NCBI RefSeq assembly: GCF_020921035.1
Contig: NC_063157.1
Coordinates: 930,001 to 994,000 of the forward strand
Source: Rhodamnia argentea
Lineage: Eukaryota; Streptophyta; Magnoliopsida; Myrtales; Myrtaceae
Length of the DNA stretch: 64,000 nucleotides
Direction of reading: 5' to 3'
How positions within the stretch are numbered: position 1 is the stretch's first letter; each line of letters opens with the position of its first letter. The notes under the pieces were generated by a model, which had not been told where the DNA came from, searched no databases, and worked only from the letters and a program-made list of their open reading frames with translations. Below are positions 35,006 to 46,424 of this stretch, piece after piece. Position numbers and translations under genes: made by a program.

Positions 35006-38000
35006 TCACTGGGGCCATTTCTTGCTTCGACTGCCGGGACTACCGATGCTCCTCATATTGCTAGACTCCGGTGCACTAGGCCCGCTTCTCGGACTATATA
35101 CACTTGCCCGGTGACCTGAACTCAAATCACTCCCTCTCTGAGTCTCCATCTCCAAACTCTTTGCTTCATCCGCCAGCTTCAGCATCTGTTTCAAAGGCAA
35201 GTCTCTAAAGACATTAGATGACATTTTTGGAGCATAATTGGTGTAATGAGGGTTCGACAAAGAATCACTCAATAGCAAGCAATTGAAAATTGACTTCAAA
35301 GAGTTCGCTTTCAACTGTGAATATTGAAAAAAGACAACAAATAATATTCTTGAGCAGACTCGAGGTTCTTCAGAAAGACTATTGACTGATCCTCGCTGTT
35401 TCATAACGACTGGCTTTGGGCTAGTTATTTACCCGAATCTCGTTCTCTCTCAAACGATCCTGAAGTACTCTAATGGCAGGGCTTAAACTGCAAAAAGAAC
35501 CAAAGAAAAAGAGAAGTGCATTCAGTACAAATCAACACTGACACAGAAAATCAATGAGCAGCAAAGGTAATAGATTCTGACCAGTATTCAATTAACTTGC
35601 ACATGGAAGCCTGATACGTTGAGGTGTGATGAATAAAAGTAAGCGGATGTGCTTTCCCATCCCTAGATGGAAAAAATGCGCAGAAAGTCAAAATACATGC
35701 TGCAAGGAGAACAGTAACCGAAACACAATGCTTGAAAGTGGCGGTACTCAAGTCCCACCTCACATTTTGTCTCATGGCTTCAAAATATGCTGCCCTTTCC
35801 TCTTCAAATATGACACGTTGCAGGTCCGTAAATGAAGTTAGAGGTGAAACAAGATTAAGGAGAGAGGAGCTGGGTAACACATAGAGGGGTACTTCTTTCC
35901 TCACATACTCAGCGCCACTGCCAGCCAACAATGCAAATACTAAAATTTAAGATTGAGAGGTCATGACAGCCTACTGGAGAAACAACGTACAATGATCGAT
36001 TGGTGAGCATGCCCAAGACAGGTGGAATTGGAACGCAGAAGAAATGGCCCAAAAATTGTAAAGAATGCATGAAGAAAAAGATAAATTACAAATGAAAAAG
36101 GATAATTAAGTGATGAGTACATACTCATGTATACCTCATGTCCAAGTTTGACCTATGCATAGCTTCCTGCATGCTTTCTGTCATATCCATGGGATCTATA
36201 GGGATTATGGCGCTGCTGCTTGGATTTCCATTGCCATAATTTTCAACACTTATCGCTCTTCCGAGATAATTGGTATCAGCGTTAGCAAAGAAACCCCCCA
36301 AATCTGATGACCTTCCCCGCCCCTAGAGGTGCATACGGAATTTCATGCATCAAGCCATGTTACCATAAACTACCATTAGATCGAATAATTGATAGATCAC
36401 AACCTAGTGAGGTGACTGCCTTTCAGTTCTTTGACTCCAATCCTGTTGGCTATAAATTAAATACCCACCTTATTAGCTCCAGCAGAGATTCTGGAATCGC
36501 CAGTGTCCTCTTCGGGGTTCTCCAACCTCCCAGAGTTAGATCGTGCCGACAAATTCTCTGAGGAACTCAAAGATGATTCCAAGTCTATGACTGAACTTCT
36601 ATTAACCGGAGATAGAGGGATAGGTCTTGATATCTGGCTTTGCTTCCCATCTGAAGATTGGAAAGCTATGACTTGAATTCTCCCAACCTGAAAACCCATA
36701 ACACCGCACTCAAATTGCTTCAAATTATCCACGACCTATTTATCAAATGAAATGCTTAACCAATCTGAAAGATGCAAAACATGTCGAGGGGGCCTTAAAG
36801 AGTCCACATACCTTGTTAATATCCTCGCTAAAGCAGGAAAATATCAACCCAATGAATCCAGAATCTAGGAGTTGATACATTGCCTGTGTCCGCACATCTG
36901 CAGAAAGTAGCGCTCAAAAACCATCTTTAGAAAAGAGTCAGAAAACGCTATCAAGTTTGAACGAAATCAATCCCGGAATCAAGTAAAGTAAATCCTAAGC
37001 TAGTGAAACAATATAGTGGTGAGGCCCTGGTGCAGCAATAAAGAGAGGTGTCAATGGTTCGTCATCATAGAAATAATATCTCCTTGATGTGCATTTGATT
37101 ATTAATTTACTCCGCAAAAAGTAGCGATTCGCAATGCTTACCAACATGGGACGGGAGAACTGTTATATGAGGGTGCGAATGGTACCATCCAATTACTCTT
37201 GTTGTTCTTCCTGTTGACATGGTCATCTCGTGCTATCTAGTCTAGTTAACCAAGAACATCATTGGCAAGATTCGAACAAACAGCTAGCGATGTGCCATAG
37301 AGAGCAATAATTACATTAGTATATTGTCATGTACCATAGGCATAATGGGCAAGAAACAGTTTTTAGTCCTTTTACTCAGAATCAACTACAGTAGATCCAG
37401 CCAGGCACATGTCAAAAGCAAACTGTGTTTATCAAAAGTTTGCCATATTAGACTTTCTCCTTTGGTAGACTTGCATATATCCCGTTCTTCAGTTTATGTA
37501 ATTTATATAGGGTAATGAGATGTTTAGTAAGTTGAAAGCAAAAGCTCCCCTAGATGGAATCTAATCAACAAATTCAACCGTCAGAAACATATACCTTCTC
37601 AAATCCTCTTACAATCTAGCCATAGAAGTCACAAAAATGTTGCCAAAAGCAACAAAAAAAATGATGATACAACTTATGACCTCCTTAAACAAGAAGACCG
37701 ATGAAGAAACTCAAGCAATTCTTGTTCATTACAGAATATGAAATCTCTATATGCAAATTAATGTTGAGCTCATGAGATGAAGGCTTTAAAGGGGTTGATG
37801 AGCGAGTAAGGAATCAGAAAGGATATTTCAGCCAATGCTGATGCGGCAGCCAACTGTTCGGGATTTGTCTCAACACGATCTTTTTGCCGATCAGATCGTT
37901 TTTGAGGAGATGCACCCCAAATTAGTGCAGTGCTACTAGTCCCGTTTTTTGAGCGCTGCAACATAAGAAACAAACTGTCATAAAAATTTCTAAAAAACCA

Positions 38001-39879
38001 CAAGAATATGGAAAGGTAAGAAGAATGCACGTGGAATTTCGTTCTAAGCTGTAGATCAGCTAAATATGGTTCATTCTTTCACCAAAGCAAGGAGACAAAT
38101 GACCAGATCTCCCAGATATATCTTAATTGTAGCGCAACACTCAGTAACAGCTGCTTTATGAGTTCTGAAAAAAAAAAAAAAAAAAATGCACGAAATCAAG
38201 AACCCATCCATCCCCCAACGAATCCATGGCAAGGCGACCTACATAAGAGACATCACTTAACTACAATTAGCTGAGCAAGGCTGACCACATGTTGTGACAT
38301 TCAAACAGAGGGGCCAAAAGTTGAAACAATGAGGATCTCCAAATAACAGAGAATTATCAATCGTTATTCCAGGTTGACCGAATGTCAATTTGACCACAGA
38401 AACCAACCAAAGAAACAAGGAATAGGGGAGGCTAAACAATGAGTCAAAAAAGTATAGACAACACCTTCGAGCTACAAAGTCCCCTTCTAACCATCCAGGC
38501 TCCAGAAATGAACAAATCAATCTGATATTTAGACCCCACTAAGTGCTGACTTTGCGTATTGTCTACATACTAATCCACCGGAGAACTACAAAAGCTAAAG
38601 GACAATGTTCTGGTGCTACGATATGAGTCATCTGTTATTATATCTTCAATCTTTTTCTCTTGTACAGAGTAATATGAGTATCATTATCAAAATGCATCCC
38701 AAGTTCGAAAAGGAACTAGTTTGCACAGGTCTGCTTCCTGTAAGAGGTCAAATTATCAAATTCAATATTCTCATGATTTAACCGACGCCAATTCCGCGAC
38801 ATACTATTCAATAGCATTTCCCATGGCCAAAGAGTTGGTGAATTGTCCCTCATGCACTTTGATGCCAAGCACTTCTCAGAATGACACGCAAGGTCTCATT
38901 AACTACTTCTAAACAGAGATATTCTTGACACTATGAAAACATCTACTGCATACATCACGCACAAGTTTAAATATGAACACCTTAACTCCAGCCTCCACCA
39001 AGCATGTAATCCCACACTACTACCAATAAAGAAAAGAAAGCCACAATATTCTAGATGAAAATTAGATTGAAAGCAAAATATGGTGGTTGAAGCAGAATAT
39101 GGCCTACTTTGTCAGTTTTCTGGGTCATCCAAATATGAACTAACATTGAAGTAAGCACACTAACTGACATATAATCTTGCAACCTAGCGATTCTTCCAAA
39201 GTAGAAACTCAACCACAGGGCGAAAATGGGGGAGAAAAAAATGTTTTAGCAGATAAACGCTGATTGCCCTGCATCGATAGACAGAGTTACTCGAAACGGA
39301 GCACCAAAATTTTCATCAACAGCCAGGGAATAACAAAAGATACAACCCAAAATCCGAACTTTATCAACCTAGCTCAAACAAGGTAGCCAAACCGCCGCAA
39401 ACCAAACTCCTCTGAGATGACACCCAAACAACCAAACAAAAAATTAAACAAAAAAACAGGAACAATGCTATTCGATTCAACACTTGAGGCGCGATTGGCG
39501 CGAGTAATCGGTAATAGGACTCACTACGATCACGGCTCGTCTGAAGTGGAGCTTCAGGGACAGTCAAAAATGTCAATTTTTTTAAAGAAGAAACTCGCTT
39601 CGAATCCTATTTCCCACTTCGTTTATCATCACCCAGAAATCAGCACCGCGTCGTCAATTCAATTCTGCTACCCGAATCGGATCATGGGGAAAAGAGGGAG
39701 AGAAGAAAGGGGAGACACAGCAAAATGTAAGAAGCTCGAAGAAACAGTGCTTGAATCACGAAAGTCACCTCGACATCGCCGAGGAGGAGGCCCATGATCT
39801 CTTCGGTCTCCGTGGACAATGCGTGAGTGAGGCATGTCAACCAAACCTCCTCCGACATTTTCACGCTCGTTAGAGACAT
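35006..39879 (-). CDS. BRCC36: Lys63-specific deubiquitinase BRCC36 (JAMM/MPN+ protease)
   Basis: A zinc metalloprotease that removes Lys63-linked ubiquitin, the catalytic subunit of BRCA1-A/BRISC-type complexes acting in DNA repair. Exons (minus): 39769-39879, 37827-37955, 37142-37229, 36812-36897, 36469-36687, 36135-36322, 35759-35917, 35582-35662, 35433-35487, 35006-35185; 431 residues, all phases consistent. The start is MSLTSVKMSEE. The MPN+ domain covers about 8-165: Glu27 in EIMGLLLGD and the JAMM signature HSHP (97-100) with Ser107 and Asp110, so all metal ligands are present. A Ser-rich linker follows, then a C-terminal helical region with SFTDLQRVIFEEERAAY for complex assembly and a Ser/Gly/Pro-rich tail ending KKWPQ. 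Intron 2 has AT-AC borders (separate entry). The length is slightly above the usual 400 or so, due to the linker and tail. Confidence 0.95.
37230..37826 (-). other. U12-type AT-AC intron (intron 2 of BRCC36)
   Basis: On the gene strand the intron starts ATATCCTTT, the exact U12-type donor consensus, and ends GCAC. A branch-site-like TTGGTTAACT lies near the 3' end, with TTAAC at 37245-37249 and its branch A about 16 nt from the border. No GT donor exists in this exon end in the needed place. Joining GAA/GAG gives LAEEMTMSTGRTT, the length expected from the plant BRCC36 alignment as I remember it. An AT-AG reading (ending ...CGAG) would drop one residue and is less likely. Confidence 0.85.
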
Positions 39880-40055
39880 ACTTTCGCCCTCTCCCCTTCT
39901 GTCTGTGAAAGCCCGAGAAAAACTAGCTACTGGCACTGGCAGAGAGAAGATTAAAGAGGAAAAAAAAAAGGCCAAAAAGGAGAAATCTTGCTCGAGGTTT
40001 CGGAGCTACAGAAGCAAAGCAGGCTCTTTTTTTTTTTTTTTTTTCTAAAGCTCGG

Positions 40056-40133
40056 GTCGGGTCGGGTCCGGTCAATTCTACTACTCTGCGTGCGGGTGTA
40101 GTTTAATTATCATGGGCTCTCGCAAATGCTTTA

Positions 40134-40173
<40 letters not shown>

Positions 40174-40200
40174 ATTTGATCTCGAAAATTAATTTTTAGT
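40056..40200. repeat. Direct repeat flanking a fold-back element (copy 1)
   Basis: The block with CTACTCTGCGTGCGGGTGTAG, TTTAATTATCATGGGCTCTC and GTATTTGATCTCGAAAATTAA recurs at 40746-40866 in the same orientation, on the other side of the family A element. Copy 1 has a longer (TC)n insert. It lies just upstream of the BRCC36 start. Confidence 0.8.
40136..40168. repeat. (TC)n microsatellite upstream of BRCC36
   Basis: About sixteen uninterrupted TC units about 260 bp upstream of the BRCC36 start codon (GA on the gene strand). The second copy of the surrounding direct repeat has only CATCTCTCTTTTC at this place, so the run has expanded or shrunk since duplication. Confidence 0.9.
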
Positions 40201-40235
40201 ATTGAAACAGATTTGGGAAGCACTTATCAAGCGCT

Positions 40236-40730
40236 GCTGGCTTGAATTTATTGCGGCCAATTCAATCAATAAACTTTCGATTTTGTCAATTAAATTTTAA
40301 ATCTTTTGACACTTTTTCAATTAAGTCAATCTAATCAATTTTAACTAGCAATCGTTGATAAGGAAGTCGGACATCCTGTGTGATACATTCAACGTTGTGT
40401 GCGTATATACATATATATATATGTAAGTTCTGTGTTTTTTTTTTTTTTTTTGCCAACCGATTGAGAGTCCTCACCCAATGATCCCTCACCGGACTTGATA
40501 GAAAAAAAATATATCTAAAAATTAAAAATATTTTTAACATTATAGAAATATATTATCCACATCTACATCGACCGTCCTACATTGCATCATCGGTATCCAA
40601 GTGAGCAATTTTCTATTAAAATTGGAGGGATAGATTCAATTAGCAAAGTACCGAAAGGTTTTTAGGATTCAATTGAAAAAATTGAAATGTTTATGATCGA
40701 ATTGACCAAAGTATAGAATTTTTTGCATAA
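40236..40730. mobile_element. Family A-like fold-back between two direct repeats
   Basis: The left arm has CAATCAATAAACTTTCGATT and the right arm AATTGAAATGTTTATGATCG with further inverse units; the centre has CGGACATCCTGTGTG / CGACCGTCCTACATT pairs and a short (AT)n. The ends are worn. It sits between the direct repeats at 40056-40200 and 40746-40866. Confidence 0.5.
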
Positions 40731-40745
40731 TTCTTCTTTTTTTTA

Positions 40746-40866
40746 GTCCCGATCGGGTTAAGTCTACTACTATGCGTGCGAGTGTAGTTTAATTATCATG
40801 GGCTCTCACAAATTCATTACATCTCTCTTTTCAAGTGTTTGATCTCGAAAATTAAAATTTTCATAC
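40746..40866. repeat. Direct repeat flanking a fold-back element (copy 2)
   Basis: This matches 40056-40200 over about 120 bp (CTACTACTATGCGTGCGAGT, then TTTAATTATCATGGGCTCTC), with the TC run reduced. Its presence shows that the promoter-proximal DNA of BRCC36 was duplicated locally. Confidence 0.8.
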
Positions 40867-41599
40867 TTAATTATTGAAAGTAATTCGAAAAATATCTTTC
40901 AAGAATAGATTGTTTGAATCACTTACGAAAACGAAAGAGCGAAAAATATTTAAATGTGGATTATTGTCGATAATGAAAAAAAAAATATTCATTCGTATTT
41001 GATTGTTCTGGATATATTTCAGGTATTGATTCCTAATTAGTTTGGAGATTTGATGGGATCTTGGAGGAATTGAACATCTCAAAAGGTTTTGACCAAAGTG
41101 AAAAAAAAAAAAACATCTCAAAAGGTCTCCTTGACCCAAAAAAAAAAAAAAAAAAGAAACAGTACAAACGTGCTTGGCAAAAAAAAACAAAAAGGTATAA
41201 AGGTGAGATTTTTATTTTGAATTGTGTTTGATGTTCGATAAAAGAAGATGAGAAGACAATGAGGGGAAAGAGCAAAGAACGGGAGCCCTTCCGCTTATTC
41301 GAAGGAAAACTTGTCTTTGGAAAATTATTTTTCGATTTTTCGGTATTCAAATGATGGAAAACTAATCGCTCTACTTTTTCGAGGCCGGGAGAAAACGACT
41401 TCCCCCTCTTAATAGGAAAAAAAAAAATTCACCTTCGATAAACCACCGGACAAACGAAAATTAAACATTTTCATTGCAAAAGAGCGATACGAAGAAATGT
41501 ATTTTTATTTATTGTGAAATTTTCAGCGAAACAAGAATTAGGAAGGAAAATAGTCAAGTTACTTGAGAAATTCTTCAACCTTGACTTTCCTTCTTTTCA
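40867..41599. other. AT-rich spacer, no gene seen
   Basis: The stretch has poly-A/T tracts and a GGGAGAAAACGACTTCC motif near 41386 that also occurs in ABCG intron 1 near 15789, so it probably belongs to another dispersed repeat. The predicted ORFs are Phe/Lys-rich readings of the A/T tracts. Confidence 0.45.
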
Positions 41600-41805
41600 T
41601 CCTCAAGAGCTCAAGCTATAAGCATTAGAAGTTCTCAATTTGCTCTTATAATGTCTTTTACTAGTTATTTTTCCAATTTGGATATAATTTTCCGTAGTTG
41701 TTGTAAATCTTTTCTAAAAATCTGGCTATAACTACTAGTGCTTCAAACAAATGACAAGCTAGTGGATCTAATTTGTTGAGCTGAATGACACCATTCACAT
41801 TTTCA

Positions 41806-41817
41806 TGGTATCGGAGC
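41806..41817 (+). other. Copia primer-binding site
   Basis: TGGTATCGGAGC differs by one base from TGGTATCAGAGC, the usual copia site complementary to initiator tRNA-Met. It lies directly after the end of the left LTR remnant (ATTTTCA) and before the gag remnant, as expected. Confidence 0.8.
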
Positions 41818-42159
41818 TACAACAGAGACATCAAACTCTCACAACTTCCATTGATGCTGTCCATGGTTTCATAGCTCCCGCCCCTTCCTTCTCGTCTCCG
41901 ATCCACCACAGTTCATCTCCGACACCGATGGACGGCTCCTTCTGAATGCAACCATATTTCGCGTAGGGCATGCAGAGATCAGAGTCTACCCTCTCGGATC
42001 GGTGCAACATTGACACAAGACATTTTGCAAGAGGTGGATCCGCTTCCTGCTTCTCATGATGTTGGAATCACTCGAAAGGCGATTCCTTGACGAGTCCTCA
42101 GCTAAAAGAGCTGCAACTCAAACTGCAGCTACGATCTCTCAAAGAGGGGTAATCAGCCT

Positions 42160-42654
42160 ATGAATTCATATGTTCATAATTTGAAATCTATTGAGGATTC
42201 ATTGGCTGCCATTAATTCTGCTATTAGGCCGACAAAAGCGGTTACCTATGCATTGGATGGTCTTCCGCCAAGAGTACGAATCTATTATCACTGCGGTCAC
42301 AAGGTAATGATACGATCTATGGCTCTCCTTCCACGGAAAATTATACCGCCTTTGCTGCTGGTGAAAACACTGGTAATATTAGGAACCGCGGTTCTTCTCG
42401 CGGTCAAGGCCATGAACTTGATCCACGTTGCACATCACGTGATTCTACTAACTCCAACTTTAAGCCCCGCTCTCAGACCTGCATCTGCCACTCCTTTTCA
42501 CGGGAGTTTTCGATATCACATGATTCGAGTTGAAACTAGTCGTTCTCTCCATCGGGGGAATTTTGATGGTATTCTGGGTCATGCTCCTTCTAATGTTAAA
42601 ATCCATTTTGCATTGGGATTGCTCAATGCGAGGTCAAACTGCTCTTCAATGTGA
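42160..42654 (+). pseudogene. Copia gag remnant
   Basis: The reading opens NSYVHNLKSIEDSLAAINSA and soon YALDGLPPRV, the conserved core of copia gag. The remaining codons drift into unrelated sequence, and no CCHC zinc knuckle is intact. The ORF shown is open by chance past the homologous part. Confidence 0.7.
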
Positions 42655-43164
42655 AGACAGATTCACTGGGAACTGGCTCTCTTATGACAAAGTTGGTCCG
42701 GCCTTCGAAAGAAAATTCCTCGCTCTGTCCAAACATTTCTCAGATCCGCAAACCTAACTGCAGTTTCGGTAAAGCGCCATTCCATGCAGCATAAATCATT
42801 GGATTGCAGCCTAAAAAATTAACTCGATTTGGGGTGTTATCCTTTGGCCCCAACTCTGTGTTGGGTGTTCTAAGATGTGGTGTCGTTGGACTGTCCTCCA
42901 ATACAGAATAGAATTGACCTAAGCACTTTGTAAAGAGGACTGAAAAATGATTGGGAATACACTGAATATTCAGAAAGAAACTGATGGCGAGACCATTGAA
43001 GGAACCCATCTTTATTACGAGCACTCAGCCCTTATGAAATCCAACTTTCTTGAAACTATACTTTACACCTTTTAATGCCAAATTCTACCTATTTTATCCT
43101 GAAGTTTCAAAAACAAGATAGTGTGTGGTGCTTTGTAAAATCCAAGTGCAAAGCAAAAGGTACA

Positions 43165-43933
43165 CGTGTCAAAATGGGTTCAAAACCCATTTAATAACCC
43201 ACAAACATTTAAATGGGTCATAACAAACTTAAAAGGCCAGTATAATGAGTTTACAAAATAAGGAGGCCAAAATAAGCGGATTGTAAATAAACCCATTTAC
43301 AATACATTTAAGAGGCCACTGTCTAGTGGACTTAACCCATCTAAGAGAACCAATAATTAACAAAAGTTTTATAAATTTTTTAAAAATTTTCTGAATTTCT
43401 TTATAATTTTTTATTTTATTTTTATTTTTATTTCTTTCCTTTTCTTTTTTCTTTCAATGAAGTCCGACAAGAATCGCCGGCTGACCCTTGCTAGGTTTGG
43501 GCGAGGGACGCCCGCTAACCCTTGTCAATCACAAGCAAGGCCGCGAAGCCCTCGCACGTAGCGTGCGAGGCCGTGACCCAAACGGCGAGCACAGCCTCAC
43601 CTGCTGCCGGCGAAGGCCCAACCATCACCCACGGCCAGCCCTTGCCGGACTTCGTAAGGAGAAAGAAAAATAAAAAATAAAAAAGTATTTTTTTTTTAAT
43701 TATAAAAGTTGTCCACTAAATTTGTATTACATGGAAGCGTTTTAGCAATACATTTAAAAAAATTATATATTGGGATAAATATGGAAGTGTATTAGCAATG
43801 TGGGCCGAAACGAGTATGGGTGAATAAATTTCATTACGAATAAATAGGTTATAAACGGGTTAACGGTTCAATTTAGATCCGACTATTTATAAAGCGACAC
43901 AATCTCGATCCGATCCACTCATTTGACAGTTCT
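43165..43933. mobile_element. Inverted-repeat element nested in the copia remnant
   Basis: The left end GTGTCAAAATGGGTT and the right-end complement CTGTCAAATGAGTGG are imperfect inverses. The arms have repeated AACCCATTT / AAACGGGTTAACGG units, and the core at 43460-43650 is GC-rich (GCGAGGGACGCCCGC). No target duplication was clear. The 61-codon ORF in the core is a composition artefact. Confidence 0.5.
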
Positions 43934-44282
43934 AGCACAGGGTTTTGAAAAGATGGTTTAACACATAGGTTAGGAAGTAAGAGGATGCAAAGTGTAATTA
44001 AGTAAAAAGCATGGGGTGATCAATTGGAGTTTCGCTTGCTGTTAAGGGTTCGAACTTTGAACTACAAGTAAATCCATATGGAAGCTATAAACTACACATT
44101 TGCAGCAGGACCATTTCAAGTTCTGGTTGTCGGAGGACATCGCATTGGGTAGGTTTCCTGTGTTTGAAAAGTGAAAACTAATAAGCAGACTATGTAGCTT
44201 CATGAAAATGGGTCAGAGAGCATGGCATTGTCTCTAACTCCAGTGCGGAATTACACACAGGAGTGCCGCCTAAGCAGTTGCA

Positions 44283-44527
44283 GAAATCTATTGGATTCGA
44301 CGTATTTTCCGTGATATCCGCGATCTTCATATATTTTTACCTAAACCTGTTGTAATCTTTTGCAATAACGTCGGTGCCACTTATCTAGATGCTAATCATG
44401 TCTTCCATGTTCGCACCAAGCACATCAAGATTCATTTCCATTTTGCTCGGAAAAAGATTGGATCATGCGATATTATGACGAGACATATTCAGATCGCTAA
44501 TCAACTAGCTGATTATTTCATTGTTAG
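44283..44527 (+). pseudogene. Copia RNase H C-terminal remnant
   Basis: An uninterrupted frame reads EIYWIRRIFRDIRDL, then VIFCNNVGATYLDANHVFH, VRTKHIKIHFHFAR and NQLADYF. This is the characteristic end of copia pol (D/N-N-V-x-A-T-Y-L-x-A-N-x-V-F-H-x-R-T-K-H-I). The catalytic Asp of CDN is Asn here. It runs directly into the presumed right LTR start (TGTTAGGG). Confidence 0.85.
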
Positions 44528-45639
44528 GGTGTGGTTCATACTCCCCAACGACAGGAAAGCACGAGATCCCCTCTCCGGCAAGGTCTCAAAGGGGCAGCAC
44601 CTCTTAGAAAATAAAGGGTTTTTATAGTTTGAATCCATAATTTTTCATTAGTAGTTTGGGTTTGGGCCCATGAATAGCTACTGCTATATATACTATTTTT
44701 CGTTTGTAATTGAGTAATGTAACGACTTGCAACTGAATATGTAAGCGGCACAGGGCAGGATGGACACACCTAATTAATGATCAGCCCAAGGAAGACTTCT
44801 CTTTAGGCGCATGTCTCCGTAACACAAAACGAGAGATGCGATGTACTAATTATAATGAAATTTTCTATTAAACATAGCTCTAATTCAAGAGTCAACCAGG
44901 ATAAAATCTTGTGTCGATTTCTCTTTCTCGTTTTATGATTTGCTTCGTTGTGATTGGGCATCAAGTCCTAATTATAAAGTGTTCATTTTCCCGTTGGTTT
45001 CAACTTTCTAAGGACAACCTCTCTGTGGTGGCATCCCGTTTAGATGGGGAGGGAACACGATGGTACTTTAGCATATATTTTGCTCTTATCGTATCTTTTG
45101 TCACTTGTTTTTCAATTTACAAGTTTTGACACGTAAATTTTTGTAGCTGCCGATCGTTTCCAATTGCTGATGCGCAGTTTTTCTAGTTTGTCATGCATCT
45201 TTCTCGGAAGATCTAGCTGTAATTGCTCTGTGCGATAAACAAATGACAAGCACAGCTCTAATTGTTGAGCTGAATCACACCATTTTCACCATTCCCACTC
45301 AAGCTCAAGCTCAAGCTCAGGAGTAATTGCTAAGGTAGCTCGCAATCGCAAGTCCGATCATTAGGGTTTCCATAAGGTTGTAGTTGAGTTATTGACCATT
45401 TACCAATGTTAAGTACATACGTACAGGTACGTATAAAGCTACTGATGATTTCACTGTATTCTTCTCAGACTCTCAGTAGTCGTATTCCAGATTAAATTAA
45501 AATCTCTCTCCCCTTTTTTCCCAAATTATTAAGATACAGGCACATGGGGGCCCCTAGGGTTCACGTTGTTTGAAGTATCCAGCAACTGGATAATATTTTC
45601 AACTATTTGTTGCGGCAGGTTACAAAGCGACACGCCCAG

Positions 45640-45740
45640 CAGCTGCATGCGCGACACCTGTACTGCGACGTGTCACTGTCACGACATGGACACGTGTGTG
45701 CCTCCAGAGGCTCTTCATGCAGTAGCAGACTCTATAAATG
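45640..45740 (+). promoter_or_regulatory. ABA/seed-type promoter of the LEA gene
   Basis: Two ABRE-type sites are visible: GACGTGTC at 45667-45674 and ACACGTGT (G-box core CACGTG) at 45690-45697. An RY-type TGCATG lies at 45644-45649 and a TATA box TATAAA at 45733-45738. Spacing of 35-65 bp from the ABREs to the TATA box is typical. This predicts induction by abscisic acid, drying and seed maturation through bZIP and B3 factors; the site assignment is from consensus only. Confidence 0.75.
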
Positions 45741-45851
45741 AAGGCCAGGATCGCCGACCTCGAGGATCGCCTTCATCTTCCTCCTATTCCCAATCTGCAA
45801 AAACTACAGAGTCAGTCGCACCAGCATTCACCACCTTAGTTTCTTCCAACA

Positions 45852-46424
45852 ATGGCGTCTCACGAAGAGAGCTACCGAGCTGGCGAAGTCAAGGGCCGTA
45901 CTGAGGTATATTTATATGTGTGGATACTTAATATCTTGTCCTTGAAGCGTGGTGACTTCTGTGAAGAAGATAAAGAAGATGAATTCGAACCCGTTTATTT
46001 TTATAGTGATTGAACTCGAATCTTGGTGTCCACACAGGAGAAGACGGCCGGAGCGATGGGGGCCGTGAGAGACAAGGCCGAGGCGGCGAGGGACAAGACC
46101 TACGAGACGGCTCAGGCAGCCAAGGACAAGACCTACGAGACCGCTCAGGCGGCCAAGGACAAGTCCCACGAGACGGCGCAGGGGGCCAAGGACAAGACCC
46201 AGGAGGGCAAGGACCTGTCTGGCAGCTATGCCGGCGCAGCCAAGCAGAAGGCCTCTGAGACCACCGAGGCCGCCAAGGCCAAGGCGGCGAAGGCCGCGGA
46301 GCAAGTGAAGAGCATGGCCCAGGGCACCACGGAAACAGTGAAGCGCACCTTCGGGATGGCCGGCGACGACCTCGACAGGGACGACCCGACCCTGTATAAG
46401 GACGACCCGCCCCGCCACACCTAG
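45852..46424 (+). CDS. Group 3 late embryogenesis abundant (LEA_4) protein
   Basis: Two exons, 45852-45905 (18 codons, MASHEESYRAGEVKGRTE) and 46038-46424, joined over a 132-bp GT-AG intron, give 146 residues. The protein is highly hydrophilic, with 11-residue repeats of the type AAKDKTYETAQ at about residues 33-76 and Ala/Lys/Thr-rich repeats further on; the C-terminal segment is acidic (DDLDRDDPTLYKDD). There is no signal peptide or membrane segment. Such proteins are disordered in water and fold into amphipathic helices on drying, protecting membranes and enzymes. The strong ABRE promoter fits a stress or seed role. The intron after the first short exon is usual for this group. Confidence 0.93.

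Larger units (their letters stand above)
41600..45290 (+). mobile_element. Decayed Ty1/copia LTR retrotransposon
   Basis: The evidence is an initiator-tRNA-type primer site at 41806, a gag remnant at about 42160-42290 (SIEDSLAAINSAI, YALDGLPP) and an RNase H remnant at 44283-44527. LTR 3' ends are similar at about 41735-41803 and 45230-45290: both have AAACAAATGACAAGC followed by GTTGAGCTGAAT(G/C)ACACCATT. The right LTR probably begins TGTTAGGG at 44522. The left LTR matches only over its last 70 or so bases, so it is truncated or badly diverged. Most of pol is missing, and an inverted-repeat element is inserted inside. It cannot move on its own. Confidence 0.8.

Noticed and set aside
41600..45290. 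Whether the copia element could still be active
   Set aside because: Most of pol is missing, the left LTR is eroded and another element interrupts it.
45912..46418. 168-codon minus-strand ORF opposite the LEA gene
   Set aside because: A Leu/Gly/Val-rich antisense reading of AAG/GCC/GAG repeats; the + strand gives a textbook LEA protein with promoter and intron.
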